A stretch of DNA of 14,483 nucleotides from RGIG464 sp045643185 (GCA_045643185.1 JAZUKH010000251.1:1-14483); one strand, 5' to 3'. Counted from the first letter of the stretch, positions 1-7,625 are shown. Numbers and translations: made by a program. The notes: generated by a model from the letters alone, not told the origin.

Positions 1-91
1 TGCCCGTTGACGAGGCGAGGTTTATACGCGTGTAGGTGCATGTCGTCAAGAAGTTTTTTTTATTTTTTGCTTTTTTGTTTTTGAACACGTG
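1..91. other. T-rich spacer, possible end of an upstream transcript
   Basis: Seen: runs of 8, 6, 6 and 5 T's at 54-61, 63-68, 71-76 and 78-82. Upstream, an inverted repeat with 7-nt arms (TTGACGA at 7-13, TCGTCAA at 43-49) is separated from the T run by four bases. A frame on the + strand ending in TAG at 33-35 could be the last ten codons of a gene lying to the left, but ten codons cannot be assigned to a family. The arrangement would fit a poor intrinsic terminator for such a gene; the loop of 29 nt is long, so this is weak. Confidence 0.25.
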
Positions 92-184
92 CGGACCGCG
101 CGTCTCCACTGGTAATCGGACCGCGCGTCTCCACTGTAATCGGACCGCGCGTCTTCACTGGTAATCGGACCGCGCGTCTTCACT
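92..184. repeat. Tandem repeat, four copies of a 24-25-bp unit
   Basis: Seen: units at 92-116, 117-140 (one G shorter), 141-165 and 166-184 (truncated after 19 nt). Each begins CGGACCGCGCGTCT; the first two continue CCACT, the last two TCACT, so a C/T change splits the array into two pairs. There are no unique spacers, so it is not a CRISPR. On the opposite strand the unit carries GAGACGCGCGG (units 1 and 2) or AAGACGCGCGG, resembling the GTAGAGACGC arms of the palindromic cores at 7537-7573 and 14461-14483. It lies upstream of the folate gene and ends 16 bp before a possible promoter. Confidence 0.85.
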
Positions 185-199
185 ATCTTTAACCTGCGC

Positions 200-228
200 T
201 TGCCTCGACCACACATTAAGCCTATGGT
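200..228 (+). promoter_or_regulatory. Possible sigma70-type promoter for the cyclo-ligase gene
   Basis: TTGCCT at 200-205 and TATGGT at 223-228 are separated by exactly 17 nt. Match to consensus is partial in both boxes. It stands directly after the tandem repeat and about 60 nt before the chosen ATG. Weak, pattern-only call. Confidence 0.25.
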
Positions 229-233
229 TATGT

Positions 234-266
234 CTGGTTTGTTCCCACACCGGTCGACCAAACCAG
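234..266 (+). promoter_or_regulatory. Inverted repeat in the leader of the cyclo-ligase gene
   Basis: Arms CTGGTTTG (234-241) and CAAACCAG (259-266) are perfectly complementary over 8 bp with a 17-nt loop; the loop side contains the 8-bp palindrome GGTCGACC (252-259). It lies between the possible promoter and the start codon, so it could be an operator or a leader hairpin. No regulator is identifiable from the sequence. Confidence 0.3.
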
Positions 267-291
267 TTCGTTCTTTTGCTTGAAGTTAGTT

Positions 292-825
292 ATGGATAAA
301 ACCGCCATTCGACAGTGGATTCGCGACAAAAAGCGCGCGATGACCATCGTTGACATCGAAACGCGCAGTCGAACGCTGACCACGTTATGTCTCAACACCG
401 AAGCCTATCACCGAGCTTCGTCGATCTACGGCTACTTACCATTCAATCAGGAAGTACGCACCGCCTGGTTGCTTGAACAAGCCCTGGTGGACGGCAAACG
501 CGTCGCGCTTCCCAAAGTGTTTGGCGACACCATGCGGTTTATCGAAATGTCATCGCTCGATGCAGTTCAGCGCGGTTACGCGGGGATCAGCGAACCCATC
601 TTTGACACGCCCATCGCCCACGATGACAACGCTCTTGTCCTTGTTCCAGGACTCGCCTTCGATCGACTCGGTCACCGTATCGGCTACGGACGTGGCTTTT
701 ACGATCGATTTTTTGCCATGGAACCCAATCATCCGACGATCGCCCTGTGTTACGATTTTCAAATGTTTGAAAATTTACCCGTTGAAGACCACGACCAAAC
801 GGTAAACAGGGTGATTTGGGTATGA
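292..825 (+). CDS. 5-formyltetrahydrofolate cyclo-ligase
   Basis: Converts 5-formyl-THF to 5,10-methenyl-THF using ATP in the cytoplasm, returning a storage/inhibitory folate to one-carbon metabolism. The signature block PGLAFDRLGHRIGYGRGFYD (residues 119-138) is the family's conserved nucleotide/substrate-binding region, and GKRVALPKV near residue 68 is also typical. The 177-aa length is normal for this family (about 180-200). I chose ATG 292 because GAAG lies about 7 nt upstream; an in-frame TTG at 280 would add four residues but has no ribosome-binding sequence. In gamma-proteobacteria this gene often follows 6S RNA; I see no 6S-like structure here, only the tandem repeat and short leader. 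It is monocistronic, with a terminator overlapping the stop codon. No oddities in the protein. The family assignment is firm. Confidence 0.95.
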   Translation: MDKTAIRQWIRDKKRAMTIVDIETRSRTLTTLCLNTEAYHRASSIYGYLPFNQEVRTAWLLEQALVDGKRVALPKVFGDTMRFIEMSSLDAVQRGYAGISEPIFDTPIAHDDNALVLVPGLAFDRLGHRIGYGRGFYDRFFAMEPNHPTIALCYDFQMFENLPVEDHDQTVNRVIWV

Positions 826-843
826 GCGCTCACAGCGTTTTTT
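825..843 (+). terminator. Rho-independent terminator of the cyclo-ligase gene
   Basis: A short stem AGCGCT (825-830) / AGCGTT (834-839), including one G-U pair, with a CAC loop, runs into six T's (838-843). The stem starts on the last base of the TGA stop. It is short, so probably modest in strength. Confidence 0.5.
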
Positions 844-859
844 CTAAACAGTATTTTCA

Positions 860-930
860 GGGCCCTGCCAGGCGAAGGGGTAGCGGCGTATTGGCGAAAG
901 CCAATAGCCGCGTAGGGGGAGACTTCCCCC
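860..930 (+). repeat. Composite palindromic repeat, copy 1 (short core)
   Basis: Seen: a 33-nt left shell (860-892, beginning GGGCCCTGCCAGGCG), a 10-nt core (893-902) and a 28-nt right shell (903-930, ending in the small hairpin GGGGGA-GACT-TCCCCC). Both shell halves are identical, base for base, to those of the copy at 7505-7610. The core with its flanks forms a hairpin with arm TTGGC and a GAAA tetraloop, extended by GCGGC/GCCGC of the shell with one bulged G. It sits between convergent genes, 35 bp after the cyclo-ligase and 17 bp from the end of the lipoprotein gene. No coding capacity. It resembles REP/MITE-type non-autonomous repeats. Confidence 0.85.
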
Positions 931-946
931 TCCTAAAAAACGAAAC

Positions 947-2860
947 TTAATAAACGATGATCTCTTCTTCTTTGGCGATCACAGTATTCACGACCGTTTC
1001 GTCAAGCAACCACTGGAAATTATCGAGCAAAACGGTGGAATCGTATTTTCGATCCTGAGTATCCCAGAGGTAAAAATCGAGCGCGATCGTCTCGCCGCCG
1101 ACGACAGGCGCGGTCGTCGCCAACCAGGCAGTGCCGCCGCCCACACCAGACGTATAGGCATAAGGATCGGGCGAGTAGGCTTGAATCGCGGTTCCGCCAT
1201 CCACACATGTGTCGGCACCAGCAGTACAGTATTTATCCTCGCCACAGTCCATAAATGCCGGACAATCGTTTTTTGTCGAACAAATGATCTTGTTACACGT
1301 CGTGAAAAAGCCGTTGTTGACTGAAAGCGGGTTCCCTTCTTTATCGAAGGCGATATTGTGGTCCGGATATGCATCCATGCCTGACGCGGTCGTTGTGAGG
1401 AGCGCCAGGAAGAAATCATTGAAGGCCGAGCAGATATAGTTGGGATATTCACGCGTTAAGAAGCGGAAATTGAATTTAATGCCTTTAACATTCTTAGGCA
1501 CCTTGATCTCAAGGTGGAGCTGCACGGAATCGAAAATCGCGGGCGTGACAGCTTTTGTCGGACACAACGAGTGCGTTTGAAGCTTGCCTTCGTGCGTGTT
1601 GGCATAAACATCCGGGATCTTACTATCTTTCGAGACGCGCTGTACCACGCCTGAAGAGATCTCCTTTTCGGAAACGATCTCTTCGAGTTCGAGATCGGAG
1701 GTTTTGACGCCGCGCTTGACGTCGACCGCTTCCCCCGTCGAAATCACGGCAAAAGCATTTCCTTTTGTCGGCAAGATTCTGGCCACGCCATCCTTGTCAC
1801 GAAACGCATCAAGGACGTTGACCTGACGTTTGTCGGGCTCGACCATGGAACCGGAACGCGTGAGTGTCGCTTTGACGAGGCCGTGCGGGCATTTTTCGTC
1901 ATCTCTGGCGCAGATAGGAATTTCCATAGCCCGGGCGAGTGCAAGGGCTGTCACATCCATCTCAGAGGAGGAGTAGACGTAGTCGTCCGAGACGTCGTTG
2001 TAAGCATTATCCACTTCGTCGACGCGTCCATCGCAGTTGTCATCCAAACCATTGTCGGGGATTTCGATCATTCCCGGATTGATCAATTCGGGGTTGGTGA
2101 CATTGCACATTTCGCTTGTATCGCAGACATCCCCGTCACAAATGGTATAACCATCGTTATCGTTATCTTCCTCTCCGTCGGGGATACCATTACAATTATA
2201 GTCTTTATCGGTGCAGACGGCGGTCAAAGGCTTGGGCAAAACCAGTCCAGTGCAAGCAGAATATTCAAGATACTGGTTGTTCAGCTCACAAACGGAGGTT
2301 CCAGCCTTGCATTCGCCGACGTCTTGCGTGCCCTCCGGTCCATAATAACAGGAGCGCGTCGCCCCAACTTCGCATTCACAAAACGATCTGACCTCACAAC
2401 CGTTGATGGAAACTCCATCACAATCGTTATAACCGCGTTTGCAAACGCACTGTGAATCGGAACAGACCATGTTATTTGGACAGACGTGGTTGCACGTCCC
2501 GCAATGATTGGCGTTTGACGTCGTATCGACGCACTGTGAGCCACACTGTGTGGCTTCGCAGCCTTTGCATTTTCCAGCTTCACACCATTCACCGGTTTTG
2601 CATTTCACGCCGCAATCGCCGCAATCGATGACGGAGCGCGTCACATTGACGCACACGCCGCCACACATTTTTTCATTGGGACCGCAGTTTTGACTGGGCT
2701 GTTCAACGATGATCGGCGGAAGTTCCTGCTGTTGCTTGTCCTGCTTGTTCTGTTCTTCCTGTTTTTGTTGTGTTTCATCAACAGTATTCTCGGGATTATC
2801 AGCACAGGCAACGCACAGCGTTGTCACGAGAAAAGCCAATAGAAAAGACTGATATTTCAT
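947..2860 (-). CDS. Cys-rich lipoprotein with MopE-type motifs and choice-of-anchor-L-like domain (shorter paralogue)
   Basis: Predicted surface or outer-membrane lipoprotein of 637 aa; function unknown. The start at 2860 gives a normal lipoprotein signal (MKYQSFLLAFLVTTLCVAC, lipidated Cys19; the -3 residue is Cys rather than Leu, which is unusual). An ATG at 2884 would add an acidic MDFSDRDF that spoils the n-region; neither start has a clear Shine-Dalgarno. Then: a Gln/Glu/Lys-rich linker (24-47), two Cys-rich modules of the type seen in myxobacterial MXAN_6577-like proteins (59-99, 101-140; pattern CGxxCVD..NxxHCGxCxxxC), a shared Cys module with SCYYGPEGT, and two MopE-like Asp-rich metal-binding motifs (DNDNDGYTICDGD near 233, DDNCDGRVDE near 273). 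The C-terminal ~340 residues match a choice-of-anchor-L-type domain: FNFRFLTREYPNYICSAFND, NIAFDKEGNPLSVNN, and the final DFYLWDTQDRKYDS. Paralogue of the 7649-10153 product. Probably the last gene of the kinase-channel transcript (98-bp gap). Confidence 0.85.
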   Translation of the reverse strand: MKYQSFLLAFLVTTLCVACADNPENTVDETQQKQEEQNKQDKQQQELPPIIVEQPSQNCGPNEKMCGGVCVNVTRSVIDCGDCGVKCKTGEWCEAGKCKGCEATQCGSQCVDTTSNANHCGTCNHVCPNNMVCSDSQCVCKRGYNDCDGVSINGCEVRSFCECEVGATRSCYYGPEGTQDVGECKAGTSVCELNNQYLEYSACTGLVLPKPLTAVCTDKDYNCNGIPDGEEDNDNDGYTICDGDVCDTSEMCNVTNPELINPGMIEIPDNGLDDNCDGRVDEVDNAYNDVSDDYVYSSSEMDVTALALARAMEIPICARDDEKCPHGLVKATLTRSGSMVEPDKRQVNVLDAFRDKDGVARILPTKGNAFAVISTGEAVDVKRGVKTSDLELEEIVSEKEISSGVVQRVSKDSKIPDVYANTHEGKLQTHSLCPTKAVTPAIFDSVQLHLEIKVPKNVKGIKFNFRFLTREYPNYICSAFNDFFLALLTTTASGMDAYPDHNIAFDKEGNPLSVNNGFFTTCNKIICSTKNDCPAFMDCGEDKYCTAGADTCVDGGTAIQAYSPDPYAYTSGVGGGTAWLATTAPVVGGETIALDFYLWDTQDRKYDSTVLLDNFQWLLDETVVNTVIAKEEEIIVY

Positions 2861-2925
2861 AAAATCGCGATCACTGAAATCCATTGGTTAAATGGAATGC
2901 GTTGAAGTCAATTCCCCCGAAGTGA

Positions 2926-2935
2926 CGTTATAACG
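2926..2935. promoter_or_regulatory. 10-bp palindrome in the channel-lipoprotein spacer
   Basis: CGTTATAACG is a perfect palindrome in the short gap between the channel stop and the lipoprotein start. It could be part of an operator or be chance; on the minus strand it contains TATAAC, but I find no -35 box at 16-18 nt from it. Confidence 0.2.
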
Positions 2936-2958
2936 GATTTGTTAGCACAATCATTCAT

Positions 2959-4707
2959 TTAGCCAAAAAACTTCATATATTTTTCTTCCGCTTCAGGCGT
3001 GAAGACCATAATGAGTTCACAATTCGGCTCAATGGGCTCAAACGGCGAGGGGTTGATGTGACAGACCTCGTCTTTGATGATGGCGATGACGGAGCAACCG
3101 GTGAGTGCACGGAACTGCAGATTGACGAGGGATTTTCCGATCATTTTTTCTGGCGCTTTGACGCGTTTTGCGAAAAGTCCTTCGACCATGGTGTAGAAGC
3201 GTCCCTGTTCGAGCTGGTTGAACAACTCGATGGAAGCCATCGTGGACGACGAGAAGACGAAGTCAGCGCCGGCGCGGTGTAAAGTCGTCACATTGTGTTC
3301 GTGCCCGGCGCGGGCGAGCAACTGAACTTCGGGACGAAGACGTCGGAAATAGAGCGTGAGGTAGATGTTGATATCATCGTCGTGCGTCGTCACGAGGATG
3401 GTCGATGCATCAAAGAAGTTTGTCGTTTTTAGGAAGTTGAGGTCAGCGGCATCGCCAATGACGGTGTTTGCCCCAAATTCTTTCATGAGTTCGATCGCTT
3501 CGGGATCGTGGTCGATGACGGTAAACGGAATGCCTTTTTCGTTAAGGGATTTCGCGGTTGCATACCCGACGCGACCGGCGCCCAAGATCACGACGCTGTT
3601 GTTACAGACGCTTGTTTTTCTACAAAATTCTTCGTTAAATGCCTTCTTTTGGTCTTCACTGACGGCCATGACGAGAATGGAGTTCTCTCGAATAAGCGTG
3701 TTTGGTCCAGCGAGTTCGAAGTTACCGCGATGCCAGATACCGACGACGGTGATGTTCATTTTGTGACCGAGGTCAGCCTGTTTGAGAGTCTGTCCGACGA
3801 GTGAGGTGCCGGCGGCGCGAGCCTCGACGATGAGCAAGTCGCTGATCTGACTGAGTTCGTGCGCGCCGCCCAAGGCGTCGCTGGTAGAATGCGCGATGGC
3901 GCCGCCCAACAGGGTGCCGAGGTCAAGCACCTTCGTGCTACCGGCCAGTTCGAGAATGTCGATCGCGTCCTGCGAATTCGCGAATGACACGATGGGCACG
4001 TCTTCACACACCTGTCGGATCGTAAAAACGATGTTGGTATTGATCGGGTCGGAAGCCGAAGTCACGCTGACGAGCGAAGCGTTACGGATCTGCGCAGCTT
4101 CGTAGGTCTCACGCTGCGTCAGGCTGCCCACCATGATCTTCACGCCGCGATCGGCGAGCATATAGGCTTCGTTGAGTTCTTCGACGATGACTGCGTAAGC
4201 GATGTGATGCTGTTCAAGGCGAACGATCAGGGCTTCGGCGATCGCATCGTAGTGCGTGATAATGACGTGCCCACGCATCGTCTCGGGAAGTCGACGCGGC
4301 GTACTGGCTTCTTTTTGCGCACGAACGAGCGGATTGTAGATGAACTCGATGACGACGAACGGCAACATGACAAGCAAAAACAGAATGCCTGTGATGTTGA
4401 CGACCATGGTAAACAGCTTACCCGCGTCAGAGTTAAAGACGATGTCGCCAAAGCCCTGTGTGGACATGACGACGAGTGTCCAATAGATCCCTGTGATAAA
4501 AGAATAGTCCCGCCCTTCATAAGCCATGAAAGCCTGAAACAACAACGTATAGACAACGAACAGGACGCCTAAAACGATAAGAAAATTATTAAGAAATTTT
4601 CTGTTGGAAGAATTGAAATTCTTTTTTACGGCATAGATGAGAGCGACGGGAACGCCACGCATAGGGATATTCCAAAGGATAAGAGCTCGACGAATCGTCG
4701 AGCTCAT
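2959..4707 (-). CDS. Two-TM ion channel with two RCK (TrkA-N/TrkA-C) units, probable K+ channel
   Basis: Probable ligand-gated K+ channel of the inner membrane. Order: TM1 about 40-62, pore helix and filter 70-88, TM2 about 98-123, RCK1 about 146-260 with TrkA-C near 290-355, RCK2 about 372-490 with TrkA-C near 500-582. The filter reads STQGFGD (82-88), a variant of TVGYGD. RCK2 keeps the nucleotide-binding loop GAGRVG (376-381) and a following acidic pair (VIDHD). RCK1 has lost it: the corresponding stretch reads IITHYDAIAEAL. At 582 aa it is longer than single-RCK channels (about 330-400) and carries both RCK units in one chain. The start lies 8 nt after the kinase stop, with no Shine-Dalgarno (the gap reads CTTCTTTC on the coding strand), so translation is likely coupled to the kinase. 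A perfect inverted repeat spans the first codons. Ion specificity is inferred from the filter, not proven. Confidence 0.9.
   Translation of the reverse strand: MSSTIRRALILWNIPMRGVPVALIYAVKKNFNSSNRKFLNNFLIVLGVLFVVYTLLFQAFMAYEGRDYSFITGIYWTLVVMSTQGFGDIVFNSDAGKLFTMVVNITGILFLLVMLPFVVIEFIYNPLVRAQKEASTPRRLPETMRGHVIITHYDAIAEALIVRLEQHHIAYAVIVEELNEAYMLADRGVKIMVGSLTQRETYEAAQIRNASLVSVTSASDPINTNIVFTIRQVCEDVPIVSFANSQDAIDILELAGSTKVLDLGTLLGGAIAHSTSDALGGAHELSQISDLLIVEARAAGTSLVGQTLKQADLGHKMNITVVGIWHRGNFELAGPNTLIRENSILVMAVSEDQKKAFNEEFCRKTSVCNNSVVILGAGRVGYATAKSLNEKGIPFTVIDHDPEAIELMKEFGANTVIGDAADLNFLKTTNFFDASTILVTTHDDDINIYLTLYFRRLRPEVQLLARAGHEHNVTTLHRAGADFVFSSSTMASIELFNQLEQGRFYTMVEGLFAKRVKAPEKMIGKSLVNLQFRALTGCSVIAIIKDEVCHINPSPFEPIEPNCELIMVFTPEAEEKYMKFFG
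4683..4705. promoter_or_regulatory. Perfect 23-bp inverted repeat over the channel start codon
   Basis: Arms GAGCTCGACGA and TCGTCGAGCTC, 11 bp each, around a single central base. On the coding (minus) strand it begins at the G of the ATG and covers codons 2-8. As RNA it can form a 9-bp stem with a 5-nt loop right behind the AUG; as DNA it could be a protein-binding site. Occurs exactly at the kinase-channel junction, where a Shine-Dalgarno is missing. Confidence 0.6.
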
Positions 4708-4715
4708 GAAAGAAG

Positions 4716-7265
4716 CTATTTACGAGTCACTTTAACGTCGGCACCACTTCCGAGCACTTCTGTCTGGGTCGAATCGATACCAGCTTCTGCATTGACGAAG
4801 CGGATCTTATAGGTACCAGCCGGTAATTCCTTTTTGATCGGTGTTGTACCATAGTTTGTACCATTAATGAAGACTTCGCAAGGCGGCTTCGAAGAGATCT
4901 TGAAGATACCGGGCGCGCCGCTATCGGCCGCGGCAGTATTTTCAGCTTTCGGTTTTGGTTTTGGCTTAGGCGTCTCGGTGTTTTCAGCAGCCGAAGCTTT
5001 TGGCTTAGGCGCAGCGGCCACGCGTGGCGCCTCGGTTTCGACACGAGGCTTGGGCGCTTCTTCCACAACGGGTTCAGGCTTTACGACGAACGTGCGCGTG
5101 TCGAGCGACCCGTCGGTACGCGGCATCCACGAGCGCGTCATGGTCTCACCACCGTCGCGATAGCTGATCTCGTACGTGTCATCGATCACGAGGTCATCGA
5201 TGATCGACCCCGACTTCACGCGCTGCGTGTCGCCAGTTTTCTTGTTTCTCAACGTGAACTCGGTGCCATCCGGTTCACTCACGAGTTTAAGACTGGCATA
5301 CCTCGGAACCAGCGTGAAGATAAGGGTCTCATTGTCACCCTGTTTCAGCACGATCTTGCGGCTGTCAGTTTTGTAACGATCCTTGCTGACCTCGACAAAA
5401 TGCTCACCCGGCGTCAACGAGTCGAGCGTGTAATTCTGAGTGTTAGCATCCTCGCCACTGACGACAGAGCCATCGACTTTGACCATGGCACCTGGTTGAT
5501 TCACGAAGAACTTCACGAATGCGGCTTTGGGCTGCAAACGGATCTGGACGGTCTCACCGTCCTGTGTCGCCAGCACAGAGCCTTCTTCAACGCTGTACGC
5601 ATCGCCAGTCAAGACGCGGTAATGTGTCTCATTACGACGCGAGAAGCCTTCGAGCGTGATCGTACCGCTCAACAGGACTTGGTCTCCGTGAGGCACGTTC
5701 TCACCGTTCAGTTCAAGCTCCATCGGCACATTTTCAGGATAGATGACGAAGCTGAGCACACCGTCATTGGGATCATATTTTTTGGAGATCCAGACACCGA
5801 GCAAAAGCGCGATGACGACGAAGAGCACGACGATGACCGACACAAAGACCAGTCGCATTTTGGAGGACGTCATCGGCTTTACGGGCGCCACGCCCGCAAC
5901 GGTCTCGCGTTCCTTGGCGCTTGCCACGACCACGGAAGAGAGCGACGACATGGATTTGCGCGGAGCCGGCATCGCACCTTTCATCGCGAGCGGCTTCGCC
6001 GCGAGTTCTGAGAGCGACTCGTCTTTGGTCAAACCTATCGCATCGACCGACGGCGTTTTCGCAACGACCGGTCCACTCGCCACGCTCGCGGTACTCGGCT
6101 TGTTCGAGTAGATAATGTCGTCCGTCGGTGGAACAAAGTTATCCAACTCGTCAATAATGTCGCGTTTTTGTGGCGACTGAACCACCTGCTGAACATTCTG
6201 CGCGTTATAGCACGACGTCTCGTCTTCCACAGCCATGTTCGCAGCCGACGCATTGCGCGCCGACTCCATTTTGAGCTTCTCGAGCGTCAGATCCTTGTAG
6301 TAATCGGTTTTCTGCTGCTCAAGAACGATCTCCTTGGCAAACAACGTCTGCATGAACTCGCTCAGATCCTTCGCGGTATAGAACATGTTGTGCTTGATCA
6401 TGAACCGTTGAAGGGCTTCCGAAAGCTCCGCCGCCGACTGGTAACGCTGATTCACGTCCTTATCGAGCGCTTTGAGCACGATCTCTTCAAGATCTTCAGG
6501 AATATTGGGGTTATACAGCGTGGGCGGGCTGACTTCGACTTTGCGGATCTTCTCGAGCGTCGAAAAATCGCTCGAACCAAGAAACAGACGTTTGAGCGTC
6601 AGGATCTCGAAAAGCACGATACCGAGGGCAAAAACGTCACTTCGGCAGTCGATCTTCGTCTTGCCGGCGACCTGTTCCGGGCTCATATAGCTGAATTTGC
6701 CCTTCAGAATGCCGACCTGAGTCGCGTTCGTCTTGTTCGCAGCTTTCGCAATACCAAAGTCGATGAGTTTGCACTCACCGTCATAGCTGATCAAAATGTT
6801 TTGCGGAGAAATATCGCGGTGAATGATGCCCAGCGGCTCACCGCTCGCACTCTTCTTGTTGTGCGCGTAATCCAGGCCCTTGCAGATCTCGCTGATGATG
6901 TAGCACACGCACGGGATATCAAGTTTCTGCCCCGAACGCGAACAACGGTCATAGATCACGCGTAGATCACGTCCAGACACGTATTCCATCGCGATATAGT
7001 ACTGATCATCGATGTTCCCAAGATCAAAAACCTGCGCGATATTCGCGTGTGTCAATTGAACTGCAATCTTGGCTTCATCAATGAACATCGTGATGAATTC
7101 TTCGTCTTCCGAGATGGAAGGAAGAATCTTTTTCACGGCAACGATTCGCTCGAATCCCTTAACCCCGAACGTTTTGGCCTTAAAGACCTCCGCCATACCG
7201 CCCGTGTTAATCTTCTCAAGTAAATAGTAATCGCCGAAAGGAATCGGCTTAGCAAGAACGCCCAT
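4716..7265 (-). CDS. Transmembrane Ser/Thr protein kinase with PEGA domain (PknB-like)
   Basis: 849-aa membrane kinase that phosphorylates Ser/Thr on unidentified targets. Kinase domain about 11-290 with all key residues visible: glycine loop INTGGMAEVF (19-28), ATP-binding Lys45 in VAVK, alpha-C Glu64, HRDISPQN (149-156), DFG (169-171), and SPE at 195-197 ending the activation segment. A long low-complexity cytoplasmic linker follows, then one TM segment at about 470-492. The outside part has beta-rich repeats (two PEGA-like stretches, about 560-650), a Pro/Lys/Glu/Ala-rich linker, and a clear C-terminal PEGA domain (FKISSKPPCEVFINGTNYGT, then PIKKELPAGTYKIRF). PEGA domains are associated with envelope or surface interactions in related proteins. 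Start ATG 7265 has AAGGA 8 nt upstream. It leads the transcript with the RCK channel 8 nt downstream; the channel's cytoplasmic RCK domains are a plausible substrate (inference). Family assignment is firm. Confidence 0.95.
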   Translation of the reverse strand: MGVLAKPIPFGDYYLLEKINTGGMAEVFKAKTFGVKGFERIVAVKKILPSISEDEEFITMFIDEAKIAVQLTHANIAQVFDLGNIDDQYYIAMEYVSGRDLRVIYDRCSRSGQKLDIPCVCYIISEICKGLDYAHNKKSASGEPLGIIHRDISPQNILISYDGECKLIDFGIAKAANKTNATQVGILKGKFSYMSPEQVAGKTKIDCRSDVFALGIVLFEILTLKRLFLGSSDFSTLEKIRKVEVSPPTLYNPNIPEDLEEIVLKALDKDVNQRYQSAAELSEALQRFMIKHNMFYTAKDLSEFMQTLFAKEIVLEQQKTDYYKDLTLEKLKMESARNASAANMAVEDETSCYNAQNVQQVVQSPQKRDIIDELDNFVPPTDDIIYSNKPSTASVASGPVVAKTPSVDAIGLTKDESLSELAAKPLAMKGAMPAPRKSMSSLSSVVVASAKERETVAGVAPVKPMTSSKMRLVFVSVIVVLFVVIALLLGVWISKKYDPNDGVLSFVIYPENVPMELELNGENVPHGDQVLLSGTITLEGFSRRNETHYRVLTGDAYSVEEGSVLATQDGETVQIRLQPKAAFVKFFVNQPGAMVKVDGSVVSGEDANTQNYTLDSLTPGEHFVEVSKDRYKTDSRKIVLKQGDNETLIFTLVPRYASLKLVSEPDGTEFTLRNKKTGDTQRVKSGSIIDDLVIDDTYEISYRDGGETMTRSWMPRTDGSLDTRTFVVKPEPVVEEAPKPRVETEAPRVAAAPKPKASAAENTETPKPKPKPKAENTAAADSGAPGIFKISSKPPCEVFINGTNYGTTPIKKELPAGTYKIRFVNAEAGIDSTQTEVLGSGADVKVTRK

Positions 7266-7504
7266 TAAAACTATCCTTTTTGCACCAAAGATCGTGCGCT
7301 AAAAAAACCCGCAGTATTTTATTACAACGCCTCGCTGACTGCAAGATTCCAGTCTTACAGATTTCGTCCTGCGCATTTCAAACCGGTGCAGGATGCGACT
7401 TTGCGCATCATTCGTCAAAAGTCTCCAACCACGATCCTGTCATCCATACAAAATCTAGGGACGGCAGATCAGGGAAATCAAGACGCCATGCGTTTGGGGA
7501 TGGT
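7266..7504. other. Non-coding spacer upstream of the kinase gene
   Basis: Holds the kinase ribosome-binding site (AAGGA on the minus strand at about 7274-7278), the possible promoter, and about 150 bp in which I see no gene and no strong structure. Two overlapping + strand ORFs here have no recognisable protein and run into the repeat, so I do not call them. Confidence 0.5.
7316..7344 (-). promoter_or_regulatory. Possible promoter of the kinase-channel transcript
   Basis: On the minus strand TTGCAG (7339-7344) and TAAAAT (7316-7321) are 17 nt apart. A start point near 7309 would give a leader of about 45 nt before the kinase ATG, which has a good ribosome-binding site. Supported only by pattern match. 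Confidence 0.35.
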
Positions 7505-7610
7505 GGGGGAAGTCTCCCCCTACGCGGCTATTTCATATTTTTGTAGAGACGCGCCGCACGTCTCTACAAAAATACGAAATACGCCGCTACCCCTTCGCCT
7601 GGCAGGGCCC
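7505..7610 (-). repeat. Composite palindromic repeat, copy 2 (long core)
   Basis: Inverted relative to copy 1. The left shell (7578-7610, 33 nt) and right shell (7505-7532, 28 nt) are identical to copy 1, but the 10-nt core is replaced by a 45-nt palindrome (7533-7577). Its arms ATTTTTGTAGAGACG (7537-7551) and the exact complement (7559-7573) pair over 15 bp around a 7-nt loop. The element lies 38 bp after the end of the larger lipoprotein gene. It contains no ORF of its own. Confidence 0.9.
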
Positions 7611-7625
7611 ATTACAAAATGTATC

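Noticed and set aside
92..184. CRISPR array
   Set aside because: The units are directly adjacent without spacers, and there are no cas genes nearby.
46..261. 71-aa minus-strand ORF across the tandem repeat
   Set aside because: Its middle is only the translated repeat (DARSDY units) and its ends have no family resemblance or ribosome-binding site.
280..291. TTG start for the cyclo-ligase
   Set aside because: No ribosome-binding sequence precedes it, while ATG 292 has a weak one; the added residues are not part of the family's conserved region.
860..930. Insertion sequence or transposon
   Set aside because: The repeats are too short to encode a transposase and none is present in the window; a non-autonomous palindromic repeat is the most that can be said.
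915..940. Intrinsic terminator formed by the GGGGGA/TCCCCC hairpin
   Set aside because: No T-run follows the stem on either strand in the right direction; the hairpin belongs to the repeat's right shell.
6168..6965. 265-aa + strand ORF opposite the kinase domain
   Set aside because: It lies over conserved kinase motifs on the other strand and has the Arg/Leu-rich composition of an antisense shadow.
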